From: Merdimmobilis hominis
Lineage (GTDB): Bacteria > Bacillota > Clostridia > Oscillospirales > Ruminococcaceae
DNA: 64,000 nucleotides
Reading direction: 5' to 3' (one strand)
Assembly (NCBI RefSeq): GCF_021109255.1
Contig: NZ_JAJODG010000001.1
Under the pieces are notes generated by a model that ran no database searches, was not told where the DNA came from, and worked only from the letters and a program-made list of their open reading frames with translations. Within the stretch, counting starts at the first letter, position 1; each line of letters opens with the position of its first letter. The position numbers were made by a program, and so were the translations under genes. Of this stretch, positions 15,973 to 23,155 are shown piece after piece.

Positions 15973-17283
15973 ATGAGAAAGACTCTCGCCCTTGCAATTG
16001 CCTGTGCAATGCTGGCCAGCATGTCCAGCGTGGCTTTTGCTGACACCACCACCGACACCAAAACCATTAAGGTAGACGAGACTTCTGCCATTTATATGCT
16101 GGAAGACGAAGACAGCAACGTCCTGAACAAAGTCGACGGCAGCAACCTGTCCCTGGAGCCCGGCGATTCGTTCTTCATCGAGATTCTGCCTGAGAACGCT
16201 GGTGAGAACATCCCCACCAAACTGGCTGGCCAGTACAAAGTTGTCACCGACTGGCAGACCGGCAAATCCAGCTTTGAAAGCGCTTCCATCACCACCAAAA
16301 AGGTAGCGGAGGCCACCGGCAAATACATCACCAAGAACCCCCAGTACGGCCTGGCTGCTTCCTATGATAGCCTGGACGCTCTGAAAGCTGCCGTCGACGC
16401 TGTAAAAGTGGAAGACAACTCCAGCTCTTCCGGTGCTGCCGCCATTGCTGAGGTCCCCCTGACCGAAGAGCAGAAAGCGGCAGTCATCAAGACCTACACC
16501 CAGGAATTTAAAACCGATTACAAATATGTGGCCCAGATCAACACCAAAGCTTCCTACAGCACCAAAGAGGTCGATCTGAACGGCACCGTGAAGGTGGTCA
16601 AGAAGACCAGCAGCAACTCCTCTTCCGCCAGCTCTGTGGAGGTCAACGCAGTGGTTGCTTATGAGAGAGCTAATGTAGACGGCGACAGCCTGGAAGTTTC
16701 CAAAGATGCCCCTGTTGTCACCTTTGACGATGTGGATGGCGAAGTGGAGCTGACCTTCGGCAACAATTTCACCTTCATTGTCAATGCCAAGAATCAGGAC
16801 GAGCTGTTCCTGGGTTACACCGAGAAGCCCGTCAGCAGCATCATCGACCAGAACGAGGATGCCAGCATTGACTTCATCACCTTCTCCAGCAAGCCTTCCT
16901 TCAACCGCATCGGTGAGTTCTACATCTACGCCGATGAGGATTCCTACATCTACGAAGTGACCGAAAACGGCCTGAAAAAGCTGAACGCCAAATACGACGA
17001 GGATTCCTCCGCTTATGTGTTTGAGACCAGAACCCTGACCTCCTACGCCATCAGCGATGTGGAGCTTTCCTACAACGGTTCCGCTGTAGAGGATGATTCT
17101 TCCTCTTCCAGCAGCTCCTCCAGCAACGGCGGTTCCAGCAATGGCGGCTCTACCACCACCAAGCCCAGCAACCCCAACACCGGCTCTGCTGATATGGTAG
17201 GTGCAGCCGTAGCCGCTGCCTCGGTTTCCCTGGTTGCCGCTGGCGCAGCAGCCTACAAAAAAGCTTCTAAAGACGAGGAATAA
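15973..17283 (+). CDS. Secreted cell-wall-anchored protein A (NPNTG)
   Basis: A 436-aa protein with a signal peptide (residues 1 to about 23, ending SSVAFA). A long acidic beta-rich ectodomain follows, then a shared C-terminal domain (near 315-375: PSFNRIGEFYIYADEDSYIY through TRTLTSYAISDVEL) and a serine/glycine spacer. It ends in a full sorting signal: NPNTG near 400, an alanine/valine-rich helix and a KKASKDEE tail. It should be exported, cut after threonine and linked to peptidoglycan by a sortase; the class B sortase at 25.5 kb is the candidate. The start is the ATG preceded by AAGGAGG; the earlier frame opening lies before the promoter. Ligand or role unknown. Confidence 0.8.
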   Translation: MRKTLALAIACAMLASMSSVAFADTTTDTKTIKVDETSAIYMLEDEDSNVLNKVDGSNLSLEPGDSFFIEILPENAGENIPTKLAGQYKVVTDWQTGKSSFESASITTKKVAEATGKYITKNPQYGLAASYDSLDALKAAVDAVKVEDNSSSSGAAAIAEVPLTEEQKAAVIKTYTQEFKTDYKYVAQINTKASYSTKEVDLNGTVKVVKKTSSNSSSASSVEVNAVVAYERANVDGDSLEVSKDAPVVTFDDVDGEVELTFGNNFTFIVNAKNQDELFLGYTEKPVSSIIDQNEDASIDFITFSSKPSFNRIGEFYIYADEDSYIYEVTENGLKKLNAKYDEDSSAYVFETRTLTSYAISDVELSYNGSAVEDDSSSSSSSSSNGGSSNGGSTTTKPSNPNTGSADMVGAAVAAASVSLVAAGAAAYKKASKDEE

Positions 17284-17308
17284 TTCGCGATAGAGAATCT
17301 TTTCTTCC

Positions 17309-17345
17309 AAAAACACCCCTGGCTCTGGGCCGGGGGTGTTTTTTT
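17309..17345 (+). terminator. Terminator of gene A
   Basis: Arms 17309-17319 and 17333-17343, continuing into a run of T. Confidence 0.75.
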
Positions 17346-17381
17346 GCGTGGGCCAGCAAACCCGCATAGGAACGCCAAAAA

Positions 17382-17398
17382 GTTACAATCTTTGTAAC
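17382..17398 (+). repeat. Perfect inverted repeat upstream of gene B
   Basis: GTTACAA-TCT-TTGTAAC, 7-bp arms with a 3-nt centre, about 60 bp upstream of the gene B -35. It is a candidate operator. Its half-site GTTACA also occurs in the boxes of genes A and B. Confidence 0.5.
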
Positions 17399-17422
17399 GA
17401 ATTTCACCAGGGGAGTTAGATA

Positions 17423-17439
17423 GTTACAAATAAATTACA
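17423..17439 (-). promoter_or_regulatory. Direct-repeat box upstream of gene B (PhoP/WalR type)
   Basis: On the minus strand TGTAAT-N5-TGTAAC, a full match to the TGTWAH-N5-TGTWAH pattern, 19 nt before the -35. Confidence 0.5.
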
Positions 17440-17458
17440 AAAAAATATCAAAAAGGTC

Positions 17459-17487
17459 TTGCAATTTGTTCCAGCATCGGCTATAAT
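17459..17487 (+). promoter_or_regulatory. Promoter of secreted protein B
   Basis: TTGCAA at 17459-17464, 17-nt spacer, TATAAT at 17482-17487. Confidence 0.75.
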
Positions 17488-17567
17488 GGGGTTACACCAA
17501 GGGGATGTGGAGAGCGCCCCCGCGGTAAAACTGATTATTTGAAAAATTGTAAGGAGGAAATAACCCC

Positions 17568-18830
17568 ATGAAAAAGACACTTGCTCTGATTCTGGCTGCA
17601 ATGATGGTTGCTGGTACTGCTTCCGTTGCTTTTGCAGTTGAGCCTTCTGATGTTCGTATGGGTGACCAGGTATATGTCTGGGATACCGATGAGAGCGCAT
17701 ACATTGCCAAAGATAAAGATGGCACCGTTGAGTACGGCGACAAAATCGCTTTCGAGCTGACCGATGAGGCTAACACTGCTGTCATCACCGATTCTGATGA
17801 GGTTAAAAACCTGAAAGCTTACCCCGAGTACAAAGTGGGCGAAGGCTTGGTTGCTGAAAAACCCACCATTGCTTACAGAAAGGTTCTGACTTCCAGATCT
17901 TTCTATGGTATTAAGTCTGATGCTCAGAGTGGCGATATTACCATTGATGGATCCCCCGTAACCATTGATCCCACATTGCTTCCCAAGAAAGTTTACAAAG
18001 ATGATCTGAGTGCTTTGAAAGAAGCTATTAAAGATAAGAGTGGCAAAGAGGCTACTCAGGGTGATGTAGAGGCTACTTTGTCTAAATTCTATAATGAAGC
18101 CAAAGCTGAGACCAAAAAGGAATACAGATATGTTATCGAGCTGCAGTTGAAAGACAGCACCTCTACCGCTTCTAAGGACTTCTTCGGTGAGATGTATGTC
18201 GGCAGAACCTCCAACGGCGCTAAAGACGAGAGAGCTCTGTCCTTCAACCTGACTGTTTCCAACGACAAAGACGATCAGACTGATGCTGATTACTTCGAGG
18301 TTAAGGGCAAAGAGAACTGGGTCATCGACTTCGATGATTCCGATGTCTGCGACATCGAGTTCATGTCCGAGAACGGCAACACCTCCTACGCTCTGTTCAC
18401 CGTGGATGCTTCCGGTCAGGGCAAAGAGAACGTTGGCTTCTCTGTGAAATTCAACAGCGAAATCGCTGCTAAATACCCCGAGGCTAACCTGGAGTTCATC
18501 AAATTCACCGCTACCCCCACCTTCAACAGAACTGGTGAGCTGTGGATCTACGCTGATGAGGATTCCTACATCTACGAAGTGACCGCTGACGGTCTGAAGG
18601 AGATCAAGAACGCTGAGTACGATGAGTCTGCTGAGGCTTGGTACATCAAGACCAGAACTCTGAAGAGCTATGTAACTTCTGATGTTGAGCTGGATGTAAC
18701 TGCTTCCTCCTCTTCTTCTGAGGATGCTTCCTCCTCCGGCACTTCTTCCTCTAACCCCTCCACTGGCGGCACCGACGGCACCACTAGCGGCAACCCCGGC
18801 GACAAATACAACCCCAACACCGGTAGATAA
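17568..18830 (+). CDS. Secreted protein B with sorting signal cut by a stop
   Basis: A 420-aa protein with a signal peptide nearly identical to that of gene C (ending TASVAFA). The ectodomain is acidic and ends in the shared C-terminal domain (PTFNRTGELWIYADEDSYIY through TRTLKSYVTSDVEL), then a Ser/Gly/Thr spacer and NPNTGR followed by TAA. The anchor helix and basic tail remain open in the same frame just after the stop (18831-18920). As written the product is secreted and not anchored. AAGGAGG lies upstream of the ATG. Codon choice shifts from AT-ending codons in the first half to GC-ending ones after about 18.1 kb, suggesting a mosaic origin. Confidence 0.8.
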   Translation: MKKTLALILAAMMVAGTASVAFAVEPSDVRMGDQVYVWDTDESAYIAKDKDGTVEYGDKIAFELTDEANTAVITDSDEVKNLKAYPEYKVGEGLVAEKPTIAYRKVLTSRSFYGIKSDAQSGDITIDGSPVTIDPTLLPKKVYKDDLSALKEAIKDKSGKEATQGDVEATLSKFYNEAKAETKKEYRYVIELQLKDSTSTASKDFFGEMYVGRTSNGAKDERALSFNLTVSNDKDDQTDADYFEVKGKENWVIDFDDSDVCDIEFMSENGNTSYALFTVDASGQGKENVGFSVKFNSEIAAKYPEANLEFIKFTATPTFNRTGELWIYADEDSYIYEVTADGLKEIKNAEYDESAEAWYIKTRTLKSYVTSDVELDVTASSSSSEDASSSGTSSSNPSTGGTDGTTSGNPGDKYNPNTGR

Positions 18831-18920
18831 TTTATCGCTGTGATTACCTTCGCGCTGGCGGTTTCGGCCGTGTCCCTTATTGCGGCAGGTGCCGTTGCCG
18901 TAAAATGCGCGGCCAAGTAA
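18831..18920 (+). pseudogene. Orphaned anchor segment of gene B beyond its stop codon
   Basis: Thirty in-frame codons directly after the TAA encode a hydrophobic helix (AVSAVSLIAAGAVAV) and a KCAAK tail that align with the anchor of protein A (ASVSLVAAGAAAYKKASK). Removing one A after the NPNTG codons and adding one T a few bases later would restore the common NPxTGDN sorting signal. So this is either an inactivated anchor, a read-through site or a sequence error. Confidence 0.6.
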
Positions 18921-18943
18921 ACCTCCAATAGGTTTCTGCAATT

Positions 18944-18977
18944 CCCCTCAACCGTCTCTCCCGGTTGAGGGGTTTTT
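18944..18977 (+). terminator. Terminator of gene B
   Basis: An 11-bp perfect stem (18944-18954 with 18962-18972) followed by five T. It lies after the orphaned anchor segment, so that segment is still in the transcript. Confidence 0.8.
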
Positions 18978-18988
18978 GTTTTGAAAAT

Positions 18989-19005
18989 ATTACAAATTTA
19001 TGACA
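18989..19005 (-). promoter_or_regulatory. Direct-repeat box upstream of gene C (PhoP/WalR type)
   Basis: On the minus strand TGTCAT-N5-TGTAAT, 18 nt before the -35. Confidence 0.45.
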
Positions 19006-19023
19006 GAAAAACGGAGGAAAGTA

Positions 19024-19052
19024 TTGCATTCCCTGCCAAAATACGGTATAAT
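19024..19052 (+). promoter_or_regulatory. Promoter of secreted protein C
   Basis: TTGCAT at 19024-19029, 17-nt spacer, TATAAT at 19047-19052. Confidence 0.75.
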
Positions 19053-19130
19053 AGCGATAGTTCAGAGGAATATATTGGAGAGTATGTACCTTTGGCAGAC
19101 TGTAAGAAATTTCTAGGAGGATGAATTCCA

Positions 19131-20180
19131 ATGAAAAAGACACTTGCGCTGATTCTGGCTGCTATGATGGTTGCCGGCACTGCTTCTGTTGCTTTTGCTG
19201 ATGCTTCCGCTTCTGTTGTCTTCGAGGATGACACCGATACTAAAGTTTTCATTGCGGATGAAGATGCTGACAACGAGGACGACGCTGCCCTGGTTTCTAT
19301 GGTAGGCAAAGATATTGAGTGGGGCGATTCCCTGTACCTGGAGCTGGAGGTTACTCCTGCAAGCAACAGAACTGAGAAAGAAGAAGTTGCCCGCTACAGA
19401 GCAAAAGCTGACTGGGCTGTTGGCGCTGATCTGGTTACCGGCATGGACATCGTCTACAAAAAAGTAGAGGGTGCAGGCTATAAATATTTTGTAGAGATCA
19501 AAACCAAAGAGAACGTCACTACTTCTTCCCAAGACCTGGAAGGTACTGTGAAGGTGTTCCGTGGCTCTTCCAGCAACCTGGAAGACGATCAGGAATTCAA
19601 ACTGAAGATTGAGAAGTTCAAAACTGCTAAATATCCTTCCATCAAGTTTGTAAGCTCTAACGCTGGTGACGGTGAGACCGAGGACTATGTTGTTTATGAG
19701 ATCGGCAACGATGATGAGAAAGATTACGCTGAGGTCATCAAGTTCGAAGAAGATCTGGGCGAAATCACCATTGAGTTTGATGGCACTGGTGAGTTTGATG
19801 TTGACATCGCTGGCGAGCAGAGCAAACAGTACCTGGGCTTTGACAGAAAAGCTAACAGCGATATTTTGAACAAATACGATTACGCTGAGCTGGAGTTTGT
19901 TAACTTCCCTGGCAAACCTACTTTCAACAAGACTGGCGTAATGTATCTGTACACCGATGTTGAAGATGCTTATGTCTACGCTCTGAACGATGGCAAACTG
20001 GAAGCTGTCAAAGCTGCTTACGACGAGGAGCGCGAAGCTGTCAAGTTTGCAGCTAGAAACTTTGCTTCCACCTATGTCATCTCCGACACCGAGCTGGAGA
20101 TCGTCAACGACAGCACCGATACCGAGGGCGAGACCACTCCTTCCGATACTGTGAAACCCAACCCCGGCACCGGCAGATAA
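19131..20180 (+). CDS. Secreted protein C ending at NPGTGR
   Basis: A 349-aa acidic protein. The first 22 codons are almost the same DNA sequence as in gene B and encode the signal peptide. The shared C-terminal domain is present (PTFNKTGVMYLYTDVEDAYV through ASTYVISDTEL). A short spacer leads to NPGTGR and a TAA in the same AGATAAT context as gene B. No helix follows in this frame, so the sorting signal is lost. The product is predicted to be released or held by other contacts. AGGAGG precedes the ATG. Confidence 0.8.
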   Translation: MKKTLALILAAMMVAGTASVAFADASASVVFEDDTDTKVFIADEDADNEDDAALVSMVGKDIEWGDSLYLELEVTPASNRTEKEEVARYRAKADWAVGADLVTGMDIVYKKVEGAGYKYFVEIKTKENVTTSSQDLEGTVKVFRGSSSNLEDDQEFKLKIEKFKTAKYPSIKFVSSNAGDGETEDYVVYEIGNDDEKDYAEVIKFEEDLGEITIEFDGTGEFDVDIAGEQSKQYLGFDRKANSDILNKYDYAELEFVNFPGKPTFNKTGVMYLYTDVEDAYVYALNDGKLEAVKAAYDEEREAVKFAARNFASTYVISDTELEIVNDSTDTEGETTPSDTVKPNPGTGR

Positions 20181-20222
20181 TCTTTTCGCTACACTCGTAA
20201 AGGTTTCTTCCAAAACATGATC

Positions 20223-20253
20223 AAACCCGCCTCCTCTCCAGGGCGGGTTTTTT
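20223..20253 (+). terminator. Terminator of gene C
   Basis: Arms 20223-20231 and 20242-20250, followed by T residues. Confidence 0.75.
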
Positions 20254-20281
20254 CATATCTTGTGGCCTGTTGTTACCAATT

Positions 20282-20298
20282 TGTAATATCTCTGTAAA
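20282..20298 (+). promoter_or_regulatory. Direct-repeat box upstream of gene D (PhoP/WalR type)
   Basis: TGTAAT-ATCTC-TGTAAA on the plus strand, an exact TGTWAH-N5-TGTWAH match. An inverted pair TTAC/GTAA lies just to its left. Confidence 0.5.
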
Positions 20299-20312
20299 AT
20301 TTTGCTTGGGGG

Positions 20313-20341
20313 TTCCCTTTCTGTAAAAGATCGGGTATAAT
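20313..20341 (+). promoter_or_regulatory. Promoter of secreted protein D
   Basis: TATAAT at 20336-20341 with a poor -35 (TTCCCT at 20313-20318, 17-nt spacer). The weak -35 next to a regulatory box fits activator dependence. Confidence 0.6.
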
Positions 20342-20380
20342 AAAGGTAATCTGATCCAGCAATTTTAGGAGGAGTTAACC

Positions 20381-21586
20381 ATGAAAAAGCTATTGGCGGC
20401 TCTTATGGCTGCGGCTCTGGCCATGGGAATGGCGCTGCCTGCCTTTGCAGAAGAAAACGCTATCATTGATGAAGTGGATATGAATAACAACGATGATGCT
20501 TACTACTATCTGCCCGGTAAAACTTATAAATTTAACTTGGAATCCGGCGGTTATGAATTGGATTCTGAGTTCTACGAATATTTTCGTACATCCCTCAAGA
20601 TTTTGGAGGGTAAGCAATATATTGAAAAATGTGACATCGAAAAACAGCGAGATGGCACGTATGATTTAGTATTTAAAGCCAAAAAAGGGCTGTCTTATAC
20701 AGAACCAAAATTGATTAAAATTCAGATCAATGCTAAGGAAAAACGCAATAGCGACAACCGGGGTGAAGAACTCGCAGAAGGGGAAACCTACTTGGAGTTT
20801 GAAGTTGGCTATAATGACACGGCTTATGTCTCTGATGAGGTCTATTATGTGAACCCGGAAGAGCCTATCATTGAATTTGGCAGCAATTTGGATAAATGCA
20901 CTCTGATTTTTGATTATAAATCAGAGTATACTGTCCGTCTGGATGAAAAGCTTTCCTTCAACATCCTCTCTTCCACTGAACCAGTCGAATGGGTGGAGGA
21001 AGAATACGGCGATGATGCGGATTTGACCTACATCTCCTTTTACGCCAAACCCACCTTTGAAGACGCCAAGGGTAAATTCCGGATTTACGCCCCTGGTGCC
21101 AAATACGCCTATGAGATCACCAGCAAAGGCTTGGTAGAGCTAGATACCACCAAAGTCAAAGAGAATTACCTGGAATTCACCACCAAACAGTTGACTTCCT
21201 ATGTTGCTTCGGACAAAAAACTGGATAGTTCGGTTTCACCCAGCGGTAGTTCCAGCAGCAAAGCATCTTCTACCTCCAGTAGCAGTACACCAGCTTCAAG
21301 CGGTTCCAGCAGCATAGCGTCCTCTAGTTCTTCTGCAGGGACACCTAGCCCTGCCCCTTCGGGGAAGCCCAACCCCAACACCGGGGTCGGTGCCTTGTAT
21401 AGACAGATCCACCAGTGTATGCAGATGTGTGTAGAGAACTGTGAAAGTTGTCCCATGTGGGGAATCGATTGCCCTGTAGAGGGTTCCTGCGGTAGGCAAG
21501 CTCGTCTGCGTGCAGGAAACGGCGTGGCCCCCGCCTTTGCGGGAGCAGGTTGCCGGGTGGAATCCCGTCACTGCGGATGCAGATAG
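20381..21586 (+). CDS. Secreted protein D with cysteine-rich tail after NPNTG
   Basis: A 401-aa protein: signal peptide (residues 1 to about 23, ending ALPAFA), an acidic domain, the shared C-terminal domain (PTFEDAKGKFRIYAPGAKYA through TTKQLTSYVASDKKL) and a serine/alanine spacer. NPNTGVGA follows, as in gene E. From there the anchor helix is replaced by about 60 residues with nine cysteines (for example MCVENCESC and CRVESRHCGC) up to the stop. No hydrophobic helix is open in the other forward frames. The gene is more AT-rich in its first half. Anchoring by sortase is not expected. Confidence 0.75.
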   Translation: MKKLLAALMAAALAMGMALPAFAEENAIIDEVDMNNNDDAYYYLPGKTYKFNLESGGYELDSEFYEYFRTSLKILEGKQYIEKCDIEKQRDGTYDLVFKAKKGLSYTEPKLIKIQINAKEKRNSDNRGEELAEGETYLEFEVGYNDTAYVSDEVYYVNPEEPIIEFGSNLDKCTLIFDYKSEYTVRLDEKLSFNILSSTEPVEWVEEEYGDDADLTYISFYAKPTFEDAKGKFRIYAPGAKYAYEITSKGLVELDTTKVKENYLEFTTKQLTSYVASDKKLDSSVSPSGSSSSKASSTSSSSTPASSGSSSIASSSSSAGTPSPAPSGKPNPNTGVGALYRQIHQCMQMCVENCESCPMWGIDCPVEGSCGRQARLRAGNGVAPAFAGAGCRVESRHCGCR

Positions 21587-21608
21587 GCGCTTCGCAAACT
21601 TTGATTTT

Positions 21609-21643
21609 AAACCGCCTCGGCCTTCGGGCACGGGGCGGTTTTC
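21609..21643 (+). terminator. Terminator of gene D
   Basis: An 11-bp stem with one wobble (21609-21619 with 21631-21641), followed by T residues. Confidence 0.65.
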
Positions 21644-21760
21644 CTGTTGAATATGGCGTTTCTTTGATGGGATAAGAGAAAATAGAGGAATCTGTTTCCT
21701 GATAGATTTCATTATTATTACATTTTGTTACTATAATTACAAAATGGCAACAAAAACCTG

Positions 21761-21789
21761 TTGCAATCCTCCTGGCATGCCCCTATAAT
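21761..21789 (+). promoter_or_regulatory. Promoter of secreted protein E
   Basis: TTGCAA at 21761-21766, 17-nt spacer, TATAAT at 21784-21789. Only a loose version of the box (ATTACA-N5-GCAACA at 21736-21752) is present. Confidence 0.7.
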
Positions 21790-21835
21790 AGAACTCGAGC
21801 AAGACGCTCACCAAAAAACAGGAGGTATTTACACT

Positions 21836-22975
21836 ATGAAAAAAGCAATGGCGTTGCTGCTTGCAATGGTTACTGCAATGAGCTTTGCAACCACTGCTAT
21901 GGCAGACACAGCTTCGACTGCTTCGGATAATGACAAAGAGATCATTGGCATTGTTCTGGAAAAGGATGAGGATGGCATCGCATTGGAAAGCGGCACCCTT
22001 CTCACCCCCGGCAAAGAGTACAAATTCCCCATCTATGTCAAAGAAGAAGGGAATAAAACCTCTCCCTTGACGGAAGATGACCTGAAGTCCTACAACCTTC
22101 GCTTGGAGCATGAGGAAGGCAAATCCAGCCTCGACTCCTTCAAAGTTGTCAAAGAGGGCGACAAAAACTACCTGGAAGTCAAGGTAAAAGCTGGCTGGCC
22201 CACCAAACAGACCGAAGTTTCCTACCGGATGAAATTGGTTGGCAGACGCGCTGGTATGGAGTCTGTAGAAGCCCTAGACATCAACTTTCTCACCGGCTAT
22301 GAGTTCGCTTCCGATTCTATGGTAAGCAGCTTGGGCGAAGATGACTACATCACCGCAGATCCCAATGCCCCTGTGTTCACCAAAGAGCAGCTGGAGCGGA
22401 TTGCCAGCGTCAACAACTACAAAAAGGTGACCTTTGCCAACGGCAGCTGGACCTTCCAGACCAGCATCAACGACATGGATTCCATCAACATGCTCAACAA
22501 TGAGAATGCCATCAAAGAAATCATCTCCGCTTACCCGGACAACGATTTCAAATTCATCACCTTCCCCGCTGGCACCAAATTCCCTGGGAAAGGCACCTTG
22601 ACCGTGGACGTCTCCGATCTGGAGGCTGGTTTCAAAGGCAACTACTATGTGTACCGTTACCTGAATGGCAAGCTGACAAAACTGGATGCTTCCTTTGTGG
22701 AAGAGGATGAGACCCTGGTTCTTGAAACCAACACCCTGGGCCGCTTCGTGATCACCGACAAGGAGATCAAAGACGGTTCCACCGTAGTAGAGGGCATGGA
22801 GCCCAGCAGCTCTGAGACCTCTTCTAACTCCTCTAGCAGCGAGAATGGTTCCAACAACTCCGGAAACAGCGGCAAGCCCAACCCCGAGACTGGTGTGGGC
22901 GCAAGTGCTGCTATCGCCACCGCTGTCATCGCCATCTCTGGCGCGGCTCTGGCTTTGAGCAAAAAATCCAGATAA
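21836..22975 (+). CDS. Secreted cell-wall-anchored protein E (NPETG)
   Basis: A 379-aa protein with a signal peptide (residues 1 to about 23, ending ATTAMA), an acidic ectodomain, a more divergent version of the shared domain (FPGKGTLTVDVSDLEAGF, then LETNTLGRFVITDKEI), a serine/asparagine spacer, NPETG, an alanine/isoleucine helix and a SKKSR tail. The sorting signal is complete. AGGAGG sits 9 nt before the ATG. Its domain variant is closest to that of the protein at 62.6-63.4 kb. Function unknown beyond predicted surface display. Confidence 0.8.
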   Translation: MKKAMALLLAMVTAMSFATTAMADTASTASDNDKEIIGIVLEKDEDGIALESGTLLTPGKEYKFPIYVKEEGNKTSPLTEDDLKSYNLRLEHEEGKSSLDSFKVVKEGDKNYLEVKVKAGWPTKQTEVSYRMKLVGRRAGMESVEALDINFLTGYEFASDSMVSSLGEDDYITADPNAPVFTKEQLERIASVNNYKKVTFANGSWTFQTSINDMDSINMLNNENAIKEIISAYPDNDFKFITFPAGTKFPGKGTLTVDVSDLEAGFKGNYYVYRYLNGKLTKLDASFVEEDETLVLETNTLGRFVITDKEIKDGSTVVEGMEPSSSETSSNSSSSENGSNNSGNSGKPNPETGVGASAAIATAVIAISGAALALSKKSR

Positions 22976-23018
22976 GGATAACACCCAATCCATTGGCTTG
23001 AGCGTCAAAAAATGAAAC

Positions 23019-23058
23019 GCGCGGCAGTTCCAACCGGAACTGCCGCGCATCTTTTTTT
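23019..23058 (+). terminator. Terminator of gene E
   Basis: A 13-bp perfect GC-rich stem (23019-23031 with 23036-23048), an AACC loop and seven T. Confidence 0.85.
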
Positions 23059-23155
23059 GACAATGAAAGAGAACTTTGGCTGAGGGGGAGAGAAGGCTAA
23101 GCCCTCTACACAAGGAGGAAGGAGAGAAGAGGGGCACTGCAAGACCGGTGCTGCC

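Noticed and set aside
21400..21600. Cobalamin riboswitch in the tail region of gene D
   Set aside because: GGTGGAATCC and GTCACTGC resemble parts of the consensus, but the other conserved blocks are absent and the stretch is within an open frame ahead of a terminator.
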